A DNA stretch of 64,000 nt from Streptomyces lacrimifluminis. GTDB lineage: Bacteria; Actinomycetota; Actinomycetes; Streptomycetales; Streptomycetaceae. Positions 47,531 through 55,880 of this stretch are shown here, piece by piece. The notes below the pieces were generated by a model that was not told where the DNA came from, did no database searches, and worked only from the letters and a program-made list of their open reading frames with translations. The position numbers and the translations under genes were made by a program. The stretch lies in NCBI RefSeq assembly GCF_014646095.1, contig NZ_BMMU01000006.1, positions 124,001 through 188,000 of the forward strand, written 5' to 3'. The stretch's first letter is position 1, and each line of letters starts with the position of its first letter.

Positions 47531-48946
47531 ATGCCCGGAAACAGGAGACGGGACAGGACCCGCGACAGGACGTGTGGCAGCGCACGCGACAGGACTCGCG
47601 ACCAGGCACGGGACAGGACTCGCGACGAGACTCGCGGCAAGGCGAGGAAGCCCCGGCGGTCCCGCAGGGCGGCCGTCGCCGCCGGTCTCGCCGTCGCCCT
47701 GTGTGCCGCACTCACGGCCTGTTCGGGCCCGGACGGTTCGACCAGCGCGGGCGGCAAGGTCGTCCTGCGCTACACCTGGTGGGGCAACCCGGACAGGGCG
47801 GCCAGGACCCAGGCTGCGGTCGACCTCTTCGAGAAGAAGTATCCGGACGTCGAGGTACAGACCTCGTTCGCCGGCTACGACGCCTACAAGCAGAAGCTGG
47901 CGACCCAGGCCGCCGGCGGCGACGCCCCCGACGTCATGCAGCTCGACTACCGGATGATCGACCAGTACGCCTCGGGAGGCGTCCTCCTCGACCTCGGTAC
48001 GCAGCAAACCGTCCTGAAAACAGGGGAGTTCGAGCCCGGGCTGCTCGCCACCGGCAAACTGAACGGCAAGCAGTACGCCGTCCCGCAAGGACGCGGCACC
48101 GAGACCGTCGTCTACGACCCGACGCAGTGGAAGGAAGCGGGCCTCAAGCCGCCCGCCGACGCCTCGGCCGGCGGCTGGACCTGGGACCAGTGGGCCGACG
48201 CCATGCGGGTGTTGAAGGAGAAGACCGGAAAACCCGGCGCCACCGACCCCGGGCAGAGCGAGGACTCCTTCGAGGTCTGGCTGCGCGGCCAGGGCAGGTC
48301 CCTCTACACCAAGGACCATGAACTCGGTTTCACGGTCGACGACTTGACCCGCTGGTGGACGTTCACCGATGGCCTGCGCCGCGAAGGCGTCGTCTCGCCC
48401 GCCGAGCAGACCACCCAGCTCGACGGCTCGGTCGAGAACACCCCGCTCGGCCGCGGCAAGGCCCTGTCCGACATGAACTGGGACGCCCCGGCCAGCGGTT
48501 ACCTCGCCCTGATCCCGGACGGCATCGCCCTCGCCCCCATGCCCTCGGGCGCCGACGGAACCCCCGGCCAGTACTTCAAGCCCTCCATGTTCATGGGCGT
48601 CGCCGCCGACACCGGCAGCCCCGAACAGGCTGCCCGGCTCATCGACTTCATGCTCAACGACCGCGAGGCCGCGGCGATCCTCGGCGCTACCCGGGGCATC
48701 CCCGTCAACGAGTCGATCCGTGAGGAAATCGCCCCCGAGCTCAAGGACTTCGACAAGACGATCTACGCCTACCAGGCAACCCTCGAAGGAAGGCTCGACA
48801 CCCCGCCCCAGGCGCCCCCGTCCGGCGACAGCGCCCTGCAGACCACCTTCCAGCGGGACTACGACCAGGTGTCGTACGAGCGCATGTCGCCGCGCGAGGC
48901 GGCCCAGGACTACGTCACCGAGGCGAAGGCGGAGCTGAGGTCATGA
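47531..48946 (+). CDS. Sugar-binding lipoprotein of a second ABC importer
   Basis: 471 residues from the ATG at 47531 (AGAGGTGA site upstream). The first ~45 residues are a run of Arg/Asp/Thr (RRRDRTRDRTC, RDRTRDQARDRTRDETR) coded by tandem CGACAGGACTCGCGAC units; then a normal hydrophobic segment and lipobox LTAC. The mature part is a family 1 solute-binding protein (VVLRYTWWGNPDRAARTQAAVDLFEKKYPDVEV, GDAPDVMQLDYRMIDQYA). The long charged cytoplasmic leader is unusual for a lipoprotein signal. Overlaps the permease gene by 4 bp. Confidence 0.9.
   Translation: MPGNRRRDRTRDRTCGSARDRTRDQARDRTRDETRGKARKPRRSRRAAVAAGLAVALCAALTACSGPDGSTSAGGKVVLRYTWWGNPDRAARTQAAVDLFEKKYPDVEVQTSFAGYDAYKQKLATQAAGGDAPDVMQLDYRMIDQYASGGVLLDLGTQQTVLKTGEFEPGLLATGKLNGKQYAVPQGRGTETVVYDPTQWKEAGLKPPADASAGGWTWDQWADAMRVLKEKTGKPGATDPGQSEDSFEVWLRGQGRSLYTKDHELGFTVDDLTRWWTFTDGLRREGVVSPAEQTTQLDGSVENTPLGRGKALSDMNWDAPASGYLALIPDGIALAPMPSGADGTPGQYFKPSMFMGVAADTGSPEQAARLIDFMLNDREAAAILGATRGIPVNESIREEIAPELKDFDKTIYAYQATLEGRLDTPPQAPPSGDSALQTTFQRDYDQVSYERMSPREAAQDYVTEAKAELRS
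47543..47645 (+). repeat. Short tandem repeat encoding an Arg/Asp/Thr leader
   Basis: Imperfect units of CGACAGGACTCGCGAC, about three good copies and several decayed ones, in frame within the lipoprotein signal region. Confidence 0.8.
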
Positions 48947-49887
48947 CCACCACCCAGGTACCGACACCCGCCCGCACCGCACAGACCCCTCCCGTGAAGC
49001 GGCCCAAACGCCAACGCGAGGGCGCCGCCTGGGTGTTCCTGTCCCCGTGGGTGCTGGGCGCCTGCCTGCTCACCCTGCTCCCCATGGCGGTCTCGCTCTA
49101 CCTCTCCTTCACCGACTACGACCTGTTCAACTCGCCCAACTGGGTGGGCCTGCGCAACTACACGCAGATGTTCACCGAGGACCCGCGCTACTGGCGGTCG
49201 GTCGGCGCGACCCTCACCTATGTCGTCATCGCGGTCCCGCTCCAGCTCGGACTCGCCCTCGTCGTCGCCCTCGCCCTGAAGAACATGAAGCGCGGCCGGG
49301 CCTTCTACCGCTCCGCGTTCTACGCCCCCTCCCTCCTCGGCGCCTCCATGTCCGTCGCCCTCGTCTGGCGGGCGCTGTTCAACGAGGGCGGCACCGTCGA
49401 CAACCTCTTCGGCACCGGCGGCTGGATCTTCAAGCCCGGCTGGGCGCTCGTCACCGTGGCCCTGCTGACGGTGTGGCAGTTCGGCGCCCCCATGGTCATC
49501 TTCCTCGCCGGACTCCAGCAGATCCCGGGGGAGTTGTACGAGGCCGCCGAGGTGGACGGCGCGAGCGGATGGCGCCAGTTCCTCTCCATCACCGTGCCGA
49601 TGCTGTCCCCGGTGATCTTCTTCAACCTGGTCCTCCAGACGATCCAGGCCTTCCAGGTCTTCACCCCCGCCTTCGCGGTGAGCGGCGGCAAGGGCGGCCC
49701 CGCCGACTCGACCCTCTTCTACACGCTCTACCTCTACGACCGGGGCTTCGTCGCCTCCCACATGGGCTACGCGTCCGCCATGGCCTGGGTGCTGCTGATC
49801 GTCATCGGCGCCGTCACCGCCGTACTGTTCCGGACCTCGCGCTCCTGGGTCTTCTATGCCTCCGACACCGAAGGGGGCGTCCGATGA
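48943..49887 (+). CDS. Sugar ABC importer permease (MalF type)
   Basis: 314 residues, six helices, ATGA overlap with the binding protein. The EAA loop (ELYEAAEVDGASGWRQFLSITVP region) is intact. CUT1 family; partner of the next permease. ATPase gene absent, presumably the shared MsiK-type subunit. Confidence 0.93.
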   Translation: MTTTQVPTPARTAQTPPVKRPKRQREGAAWVFLSPWVLGACLLTLLPMAVSLYLSFTDYDLFNSPNWVGLRNYTQMFTEDPRYWRSVGATLTYVVIAVPLQLGLALVVALALKNMKRGRAFYRSAFYAPSLLGASMSVALVWRALFNEGGTVDNLFGTGGWIFKPGWALVTVALLTVWQFGAPMVIFLAGLQQIPGELYEAAEVDGASGWRQFLSITVPMLSPVIFFNLVLQTIQAFQVFTPAFAVSGGKGGPADSTLFYTLYLYDRGFVASHMGYASAMAWVLLIVIGAVTAVLFRTSRSWVFYASDTEGGVR

Positions 49888-50756
49888 CGGCCACCGCGAC
49901 TCCAACCCCCGGCGTGCGCAAGCCTGTTGCCTGGCGCCGGATCGCCCTGCACCTCGGCTGTCTGGCCGCACTCCTCGTCATGCTCTACCCGCTGGCCTGG
50001 CTGCTCGCGACCTCCCTGAAGCCCGCGAACGAGGTCATCGCCAGCCTCGACCTGCTGCCGAGCCACCTGGAGTGGTCCAACTACCGGACCGCCCTCGACG
50101 GCGTGAACGACGTCTCGGTCTGGCGACTGCTCACCAACTCCCTGCTGATCGCGGGCGGCGCGGTCCTCGGCAACGTCCTCAGCTGCTCCCTGGCGGCCTA
50201 CGCCTTCGCGCGCCTGCGCTTCCGCTTCCGGGGGCCGCTCTTCGCGTTCATGATCGCGACGATCATGCTGCCGCACCACGCGGTGCTGATCCCGCAGTAC
50301 ATCATCTTCAACCAGCTCGGCATGGTGAACACCTACTGGCCGCTGATCCTGCCCAAGTTCCTTGCCACGGAGGCGTTCTTCGTCTTCCTCATCGTGCAGT
50401 TCATGCGCGGACTGCCGCGAGAACTGGAGGAGGCGGCGCGCATCGACGGCTGTGGCCCGTTCCGCTCCTTCTTCCTGGTGATCCTCCCGCTCACCCGCCC
50501 GGCGCTGATCACCACGGCGATCTTCACCTTCATCTGGACCTGGAACGACTTCTTCACCCAGCTGATCTACCTCTTCTCGCCGGACAAGTTCACCCTCACC
50601 CTGGCGCTCAGGTCGTTCGTGGACGCGTCCAGCACCTCCGCCTTCGGCCCGATGTTCGCCATGTCGGTGATCGCGCTGCTGCCGATCGTCCTGTTCTTCC
50701 TCGCCTTCCAGCGGTTCCTGGTGGAGGGCATGGCCAACTCCGGGATCAAGGGGTGA
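49884..50756 (+). CDS. Sugar ABC importer permease (MalG type)
   Basis: 290 residues from the ATG at 49884, again an ATGA overlap. Six helices, EAA loop (ELEEAARIDGCGPFRSFFLVILP region) and the C-terminal GMANSGIKG tail that marks MalG-type permeases. The reading frame is open further upstream only as a shadow. Confidence 0.93.
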   Translation: MTATATPTPGVRKPVAWRRIALHLGCLAALLVMLYPLAWLLATSLKPANEVIASLDLLPSHLEWSNYRTALDGVNDVSVWRLLTNSLLIAGGAVLGNVLSCSLAAYAFARLRFRFRGPLFAFMIATIMLPHHAVLIPQYIIFNQLGMVNTYWPLILPKFLATEAFFVFLIVQFMRGLPRELEEAARIDGCGPFRSFFLVILPLTRPALITTAIFTFIWTWNDFFTQLIYLFSPDKFTLTLALRSFVDASSTSAFGPMFAMSVIALLPIVLFFLAFQRFLVEGMANSGIKG

Positions 50757-50760
50757 AGCG

Positions 50761-51354
50761 ATGAGCGGTATGCGTACGACCCGTGAGCCGGGCGAGATCT
50801 TCGGCCCGCGCATGACCCTCTTCGCGGACGTCCTGAGCGTCGGCCTCGCCACGGCGGTGGCGAGCCTGCCGCTGTTGACCGCCCCCGCCGCGCTCTCCAC
50901 GGCCTGCGAGATCCTGCGCGGCACCCGCGAGGACCGCCCGGCCACCGCCGGACGCTACGTCCGCCTCCTGCGGCAGCGCCTGCGCGCCGGAGACCTGCTC
51001 GCCGGGCTCGCCGCCGTGACAGGCGTCCTGCTGACGCTCGCCGACCTGGCGCTCGCCCGCACCGGCCTGCCCGGCGGACCGGCCTTCGCGGCCGTCGCCG
51101 CCGCGATCGCCGCGTACGCGGCGGTGACCGGCCTGCGTGCCTGCGGACGCCCCGAGTCGCTCACCGACTGGCCGGCCGCCGTACGTGCCGCCGCCCGGGA
51201 CACCGCCCGCGACCCGGGCGGCAGCGCCCTCGTCCTGCTCGCTCTGGCGACGGCCGCCCTGTGCGCCTGGACGATGCTCCCGCTGGCGTTCCTGGCGCCG
51301 GGCCCCCTGGCGATGGCGCTCACGGCGATCGGCCTGAGGGGGCGACAGAAGTGA
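50761..51354 (+). CDS. YesL/DUF624-like small membrane protein
   Basis: 197 residues with about five hydrophobic segments (FADVLSVGLATAVASLPLLTAPAALSTACEILRG, then LLAGLAAVTGVLLTLADLALA). The SLPLLTAPAALSTACEILRGTRED pattern resembles YesL-like (DUF624) proteins, which are encoded beside sugar ABC importers in many Gram-positives. It starts 4 bp after the permease stop, so it is in the operon. Role unknown, possibly helping the transporter. Confidence 0.7.
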   Translation: MSGMRTTREPGEIFGPRMTLFADVLSVGLATAVASLPLLTAPAALSTACEILRGTREDRPATAGRYVRLLRQRLRAGDLLAGLAAVTGVLLTLADLALARTGLPGGPAFAAVAAAIAAYAAVTGLRACGRPESLTDWPAAVRAAARDTARDPGGSALVLLALATAALCAWTMLPLAFLAPGPLAMALTAIGLRGRQK

Positions 51355-51578
51355 GCGGCACCGGACGGCCCGCGCACCCGCTCGGGCTAAGCGCTCCGGG
51401 GGAAGTGCGGTGTTCGAGTGTCGTTCCCGTCGTGGCTGGTGGCGCACTTCCTCGCGCCTCGTCGGGGCGCGCGCGGCGCACCGGAGTTCGCCGGACGCGC
51501 CTGGTCCGGGCGGACAGGCTCCAGCGAAGTGACGTATCTCTGGGAGGAGGACGCAGGCCGGCCCGCTGAGGAGGCGCA
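51355..51578 (+). promoter_or_regulatory. Region ahead of the L,D-transpeptidase, with a 9-bp inverted repeat
   Basis: GGAAGTGCG (51401-51409) and CGCACTTCC (51443-51451) are exact inverted copies. A GTG at 51352 overlapping the previous stop opens a 72-codon frame that looks non-coding; it may be the stub of a lost downstream gene such as a hydrolase. Confidence 0.4.
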
Positions 51579-52397
51579 GTGGCGAGTTCCCGAGTGACGA
51601 CGTCGGCGGTTGCCGTGGGGTTCCTCCTGGGGGCGCTGGTGCCGACGGGAATCGCCACGGCCGCCGCACCCACACCTCCACCCGAGGCGTGCACCGCCGG
51701 CACCGGCCCCTACCAGCAGGAGCTGGAGGAGCATCTGAAGCGGCCCGTGGACGGCCGCCAGACGCCCGCCGACTGCGAGGCGATCCGCACCTTCCAGAGC
51801 CGCAACGGGGTGCGGCCCGCCGACGGTTACGCGGGCCTCACGACCTACCGCACGATGCTTGTCGTCGAGGCCCGCGCCCACCCGAACGCCGCCGGGAAGT
51901 GCCCGGTCCGCACATACCGCATCGCCTGTGTCGATCTGACCCGGCAGCTGATGTGGGTGCAGACCGGGAACCGGGTCGTGTACGCGCCGGTGCCCATCCG
52001 CTCGGGGCGCGACGGCTACGAGACCCGCACCGGCTGGTTCACCGTCTACTGGCGGAACCTCGACCACTACTCCGACCTGTACGACAACGCGCCCATGCCG
52101 TACGCCCAGTTCTTCAGCGACGGCCAGGCCTTCCACGGCACCCCCGGCGACCTGTTCAGCGGCGGCTCCCACGGCTGCGTCAACCTGCGCGTCGCCGACG
52201 CCCAGCGGCTGTGGAACACCCTCGCCGAGGACGACGCCGTGTACGTGTGGGGCGTGAAACCGGGTACGGAACGCAAGCTGAGACCCCGGCAGACCAAGCC
52301 CGCGGACCTGGTCACGCCAGCAGACGTGCCCCCAGCTCCTCGCCCGGAAGGGCACCCGGAAGGACGTACGCCACCGCCGAACCCCGGTGCTCGGTGA
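51579..52397 (+). CDS. Secreted L,D-transpeptidase (YkuD type)
   Basis: 272 residues from a GTG preceded by GAGGAGG. Signal peptide at ~1-29. Residues ~40-90 form a peptidoglycan-binding-like domain (FQSRNGVRPADGYAGLTTYRTM). The YkuD catalytic site is HGTPGDLFSGGSHGCVNL, with the nucleophile Cys200. The tail of ~40 residues is Pro/Arg-rich. It forms 3-3 crosslinks in peptidoglycan or attaches proteins to it. The last 86 bp overlap the end of the converging DyP gene. Confidence 0.93.
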   Translation: MASSRVTTSAVAVGFLLGALVPTGIATAAAPTPPPEACTAGTGPYQQELEEHLKRPVDGRQTPADCEAIRTFQSRNGVRPADGYAGLTTYRTMLVVEARAHPNAAGKCPVRTYRIACVDLTRQLMWVQTGNRVVYAPVPIRSGRDGYETRTGWFTVYWRNLDHYSDLYDNAPMPYAQFFSDGQAFHGTPGDLFSGGSHGCVNLRVADAQRLWNTLAEDDAVYVWGVKPGTERKLRPRQTKPADLVTPADVPPAPRPEGHPEGRTPPPNPGAR

Positions 52398-53505
52398 AGC
52401 GGCTCAGCTCGTCCGTCGCCGTCATCCGGTGCTGGACGCGCGCGAACAGCGCGGGATCCCGCATGAAGGCGAGGAACAGCAGGCCCCGGTCGTCCGTCCC
52501 GGCGTCGTAGCTGTAGCCCCGGCGCAGCATCCGCGCGCCGGCGTCCAGCCGAGGACTGGCCGCACGCACGTGCGCCCCCAGCGGGATCACGTACCGGCCT
52601 TGCGGTGTCTTCGCGAAGATGTCCACGTCGTCGTGCTCGTGCCGCCGCTCCAGCGGCGCCCCGCTCTCCCGGTGCCGCCCGATGATCTGCTCCTGGTGCT
52701 TCGTGCCGAGCCGGGCGAACCCGGCGACATCGATGTGGACGCGCCGTACGACGAGGAACGTGGCGTCGTCGGACCACACCCAGCGCTCGCACTCCTCGGG
52801 CGTCGGGTTCTCCGTGCCGTCCTTGAAGCCGATCAGGTTGCGCGGTGTCCGCCCGGCCGGGGTCGGCGGCACAAACCCGGTCTGCCGCCAGCGCGGACGC
52901 AGGGTGTCGCCCGCCAGCCGGGTCAGCGCGCTCGCGGCGGCCGTTGTGACGCGCTGATCGTCGGCGCAGAGCTGGAGCAGCAGATCGCCGCCGCCGTACG
53001 CGGGGTCGAGCCGGTCGTCGGGGAACGGCGGCAGCTCGCGCAGCGCGGGCGGGGCGGCGACACACAGCAGCCGGGGGAGCCGGGGACCGATCGCCACGGT
53101 GGCGGTGAGCCGGGACTTCCCGGCGCCCCCGATCCGCTTGATCTCCGTCGCCTGTACGGGAGTCGGCGGCGCGAGTTCGCCGTCCAGGACTTCCGCCAGG
53201 GCCCGCGTCCACCGAGCGAAGACCTCCCGCAGGGCACGCACACCGCCCGCTCCCCGTGCCGCCGGGGCGAGGTCGTACGCCGTGACAAGTGCGGCGGTCT
53301 GCTGAGGCGTTGTCACACCGGCCTGGCGCGGGCCCCGGAAGCGGAACGCCGGCGGGCCCGCGGCGGCGGGGCGGGAGCGTGCGTCGTCGGCGCACGCGGA
53401 GGCGGACGCGGCGAGGGTGCCGAGGAGTGCGGCGCGGGTCAGGACGTCCCGGCGTGCGGGGGCCGACGCGCCGTCGGGCGTGGGAAAAGCGGCATGTGCT
53501 GTCAT
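52312..53505 (-). CDS. Dye-decolorizing (DyP-type) heme peroxidase, exported
   Basis: 397 residues. The N-terminus (ARRDVLTRAALLGTLAASASAC) has a twin-arginine-like motif and hydrophobic stretch, so it is probably Tat-exported with its heme. The GFKDGTENP motif contains the catalytic Asp of DyP peroxidases, and HRESGAPLERRHEHDDVDIF and GYSYD follow as in the EfeB-type group. It oxidises phenolics with hydrogen peroxide, or may take part in heme-iron release. The gene is monocistronic, without efeU/efeO neighbours. Confidence 0.93.
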   Translation of the reverse strand: MTAHAAFPTPDGASAPARRDVLTRAALLGTLAASASACADDARSRPAAAGPPAFRFRGPRQAGVTTPQQTAALVTAYDLAPAARGAGGVRALREVFARWTRALAEVLDGELAPPTPVQATEIKRIGGAGKSRLTATVAIGPRLPRLLCVAAPPALRELPPFPDDRLDPAYGGGDLLLQLCADDQRVTTAAASALTRLAGDTLRPRWRQTGFVPPTPAGRTPRNLIGFKDGTENPTPEECERWVWSDDATFLVVRRVHIDVAGFARLGTKHQEQIIGRHRESGAPLERRHEHDDVDIFAKTPQGRYVIPLGAHVRAASPRLDAGARMLRRGYSYDAGTDDRGLLFLAFMRDPALFARVQHRMTATDELSRFTEHRGSAVAYVLPGALPGEELGARLLA

Positions 53506-53571
53506 AAGAGTGAAAGGGACGATACATCTGCGATCGTGCCAAACATTCTCTTTTCGCGAACCGGACGAACC

Positions 53572-54915
53572 GTGTCCCGGCGAACCATCGCCCAGGGCCT
53601 GATCGTCGCCGTCTGCCTCCTCACCGGCGCCACCGCCTGTGCGGGTGCCTCGCCCCGGGGTTCCGGCGGGGCCGCGCCGGCCTCGGTCGTCCGGGTGCCG
53701 CAGGACACCGACTCCCTTCAGGACGCGGTCGACCGGGTCGGCGAGGGCGGTCTCGTCCTGGTGTCACCCGGCGTCTACCGGGAGAGCGTCACCGTCTCGA
53801 AGGCGCGGGTCGTGCTGCGCGGCCTCGACCGCTCCCGGGTCGTCGTCGACGGGGAGTTCGAACGCGCCAACGGCATCACCGTGACCGGCGCGGGCTCCGT
53901 CGTGGAGAACCTGACCGTCCGCAACCACCTCGCCAACGGCGTCCTGTTCACCGGCGTGACCGACGAGTCGGCCCTGCGGGCGGGCCGCGCCGGCGGCTCG
54001 GCGTACGACCCGCTGGACACCGTCAAGTTCCCCCCGCTGAAGGGCTTCCGGGCCTCCTACGTCACCGCGTACAACAACGCGCTGTACGGCATCTACGCCT
54101 TCGACGCCCGCAGCGGGATCATCGAGCGCTCCTACGCCTCCGGACACGCCGACTCGGGGATCTACGTCGGCCAGTGCCGCCCCTGCGACACGGTCGTCCG
54201 GCACAACACCGTCGAGCACAACGCGGTGGGCCTGGAGGTCACCAACGCTTCCGAACGGCTCTATCTGCTGGGCAACAGGGCGAGCCGCAACCGGGTCGGC
54301 CTGACCCTCAACTCCAACGACCTGGAGGCGCTCGGCCCCCAGCGCGGCGCGATCGTCGCGGGCAACACGCTCACGGACAACAACGACGACGCCAGTCCCG
54401 AGCAGGCCGACGGCGGCTTCGGCATCGGCGTCGGGGCGGGCGGCGGGCGCGCCAACGTCATCGAGCGCAACCTGATCAGCGGCAACAAGGCGGCCGGGGT
54501 GCTGCTGAGCGACGTACAGGGCTATCCGGCGCGTGCCAACACCGTGCGCGCCAACCGGGTCACCGCCAACGGCACCGACCTGGTCCTGGCCACCGGCACT
54601 CCGGCCGGCAACTGCTTCACCGGCAACGGGGAGTCCCTCACGAGCCCGGCGCGCCTCCCTCGCGAGACACGCTGCGCGAAGGGCACGCGGGGTGCTGTGC
54701 GGGCCGAGCCGGACACTGGGCTGGTCCGCGATCCCCTGGGCCACCCGGCCCCCGTCCAGGCACCCCCGGGCCTCTCTTTCCAGGACGTACCGCCCCCGCC
54801 GAGCCAGCAGCAGATGCCCGCCGCCACTACGACTCGGCCGCACCCGGCGGTTGGCCTACCCGGCAAGGTGGCCCCGGGTGAGTTCAGACTGCCGGGCACG
54901 AAGGGCGCCCTTTAG
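53572..54915 (+). CDS. Secreted right-handed beta-helix lipoprotein
   Basis: 447 residues from the GTG at 53572 (MSRRTIAQG); a GTG 36 bp upstream is the alternative. A lipobox (TACAG) ends the signal. Residues ~40-330 carry repeated NT/GV motifs of NosD-like parallel beta-helices (NGITVTGAGSVVENLTVRNHL, NALYGIYAF, NTVEHNAVGLEVTN, NRVTANGTDLVL). The last ~90 residues are Pro-rich. Such proteins bind or cleave polysaccharides, or build surface structure. Divergent from the DyP gene by 66 bp. Its stop codon falls in a dispersed repeat. Confidence 0.8.
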   Translation: MSRRTIAQGLIVAVCLLTGATACAGASPRGSGGAAPASVVRVPQDTDSLQDAVDRVGEGGLVLVSPGVYRESVTVSKARVVLRGLDRSRVVVDGEFERANGITVTGAGSVVENLTVRNHLANGVLFTGVTDESALRAGRAGGSAYDPLDTVKFPPLKGFRASYVTAYNNALYGIYAFDARSGIIERSYASGHADSGIYVGQCRPCDTVVRHNTVEHNAVGLEVTNASERLYLLGNRASRNRVGLTLNSNDLEALGPQRGAIVAGNTLTDNNDDASPEQADGGFGIGVGAGGGRANVIERNLISGNKAAGVLLSDVQGYPARANTVRANRVTANGTDLVLATGTPAGNCFTGNGESLTSPARLPRETRCAKGTRGAVRAEPDTGLVRDPLGHPAPVQAPPGLSFQDVPPPPSQQQMPAATTTRPHPAVGLPGKVAPGEFRLPGTKGAL

Positions 54916-54960
54916 GGACGCGGGGAACTGCGCGACAAGCCACAGCGAACCCACAGCCGC
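54905..54960. repeat. Dispersed repeat at the beta-helix gene stop codon (copy D)
   Basis: GGGCGCCCTTTAGGGACGCG, then GGGGAACTGCGCGACAAGCC. The second half matches the right arm of the 41.3-kb hairpin almost exactly. The stop codon TAG is part of it. Confidence 0.75.
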
Positions 54961-54970
54961 CGTACGTCGC

Positions 54971-55774
54971 TCACCCCTCCCCCCATGGCGCGCCCGGGAA
55001 AGCACCCTCCCGCACCCGAACCCCACCCAGATCCATCGTGATCCCCCGGCCCCCGCCGAGATCCACCCGAACGCGTCGCATACCCCCCTCCTCGTCGATC
55101 CAGTACGACAGCGGAGACCGGTCGCCCCGAGGCCCGGCCGGGGACGCGGACGCGTTCGGCCGGGGCCGCGGCCCCGAGAAGACGTCATAGCGCCGACCGT
55201 CCACGCGCTCGTCGCGCAACCGCAACGGCCCCGACTGCGCGAGCAGTTGCGCGTTGTCGGGCCGGTCGGCGCCCAGCGACAGGGCCAGCCGCAGGGCGGT
55301 GTCGAGCGGCGCGGCACCGAACGCGCGGCGCGTCCAGGCGGTCGGCTTCAGCCGCCCCGCCGCGCGCAGCGCGTCCACGGCGGGAGCCGTGGGGGACGAC
55401 CCGCCGGCCACCGCCACGCCGCTCCGGTCCCAGGCGAGCAGCCCGCCGTCCGGACGTCCGGCGCCCGTCACCTCGTACCAGCCGACGCCCCGGTGCCTGC
55501 GATGGTCGACGACGGCGCGCACCACGGCCGTGCCGTCGCCCGACGCCGCGCGGACGGTGATCTCCGAGGGGCTGATCCGGTAGGTGCGGAAGCGGGCCAG
55601 GGCCAGGCGCTGGGCCTCGTCGGCGGAGAGGGGCCGGGGGCCGGGATCGCCGCCGCCGGTGAGGAGGAGGCCGGCGCAGACCGCCGCGGTGAGGACGCCC
55701 ACCGCCCACCAGGTCCGCCGTACTCTTCGCGCCCTCGGCGTCTTCTCGGTCGTGCCACTCCTGATGCGTCGCAT
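54971..55774 (-). CDS. Membrane-anchored protein, unknown function
   Basis: 267 residues. A basic N-terminus (TPRARRVRRT) precedes one membrane helix (WWAVGVLTAAVCAGLLLTGG); the rest should be outside the cell. No Cys in the mature part and no known motif; the alternating beta pattern (YRISPSEITVRAASGDGTAVVRAVVDHRRHRGVGWYEV) suggests a compact domain. ATG at 55774, 106 bp after the large SdrD-B gene with a strong terminator between. Confidence 0.72.
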   Translation of the reverse strand: MRRIRSGTTEKTPRARRVRRTWWAVGVLTAAVCAGLLLTGGGDPGPRPLSADEAQRLALARFRTYRISPSEITVRAASGDGTAVVRAVVDHRRHRGVGWYEVTGAGRPDGGLLAWDRSGVAVAGGSSPTAPAVDALRAAGRLKPTAWTRRAFGAAPLDTALRLALSLGADRPDNAQLLAQSGPLRLRDERVDGRRYDVFSGPRPRPNASASPAGPRGDRSPLSYWIDEEGGMRRVRVDLGGGRGITMDLGGVRVREGAFPGAPWGEG

Positions 55775-55793
55775 GGGACGTCTCTACATGCGG

Positions 55794-55831
55794 GCGGGCC
55801 GCGTACCGGTCGACACCGGTACGCGGCCCGC
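55794..55831 (-). terminator. Perfect 17-bp hairpin
   Basis: GCGGGCCGCGTACCGGT-CGAC-ACCGGTACGCGGCCCGC. It is 50 bp beyond the stop of the large SdrD-B/SpaA gene, on the minus strand. Confidence 0.88.
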
Positions 55832-55880
55832 CCCGCGTCACCCTCCCGGGTGCGCGGCCGTCACCCCACTGGGCAGGGCG

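Noticed and set aside
51352..51569. 72-codon ORF overlapping the YesL-like gene
   Set aside because: Composition is Arg/Gly/Ser-rich as in shadows, and it has no motif; recorded only as a possible stub.
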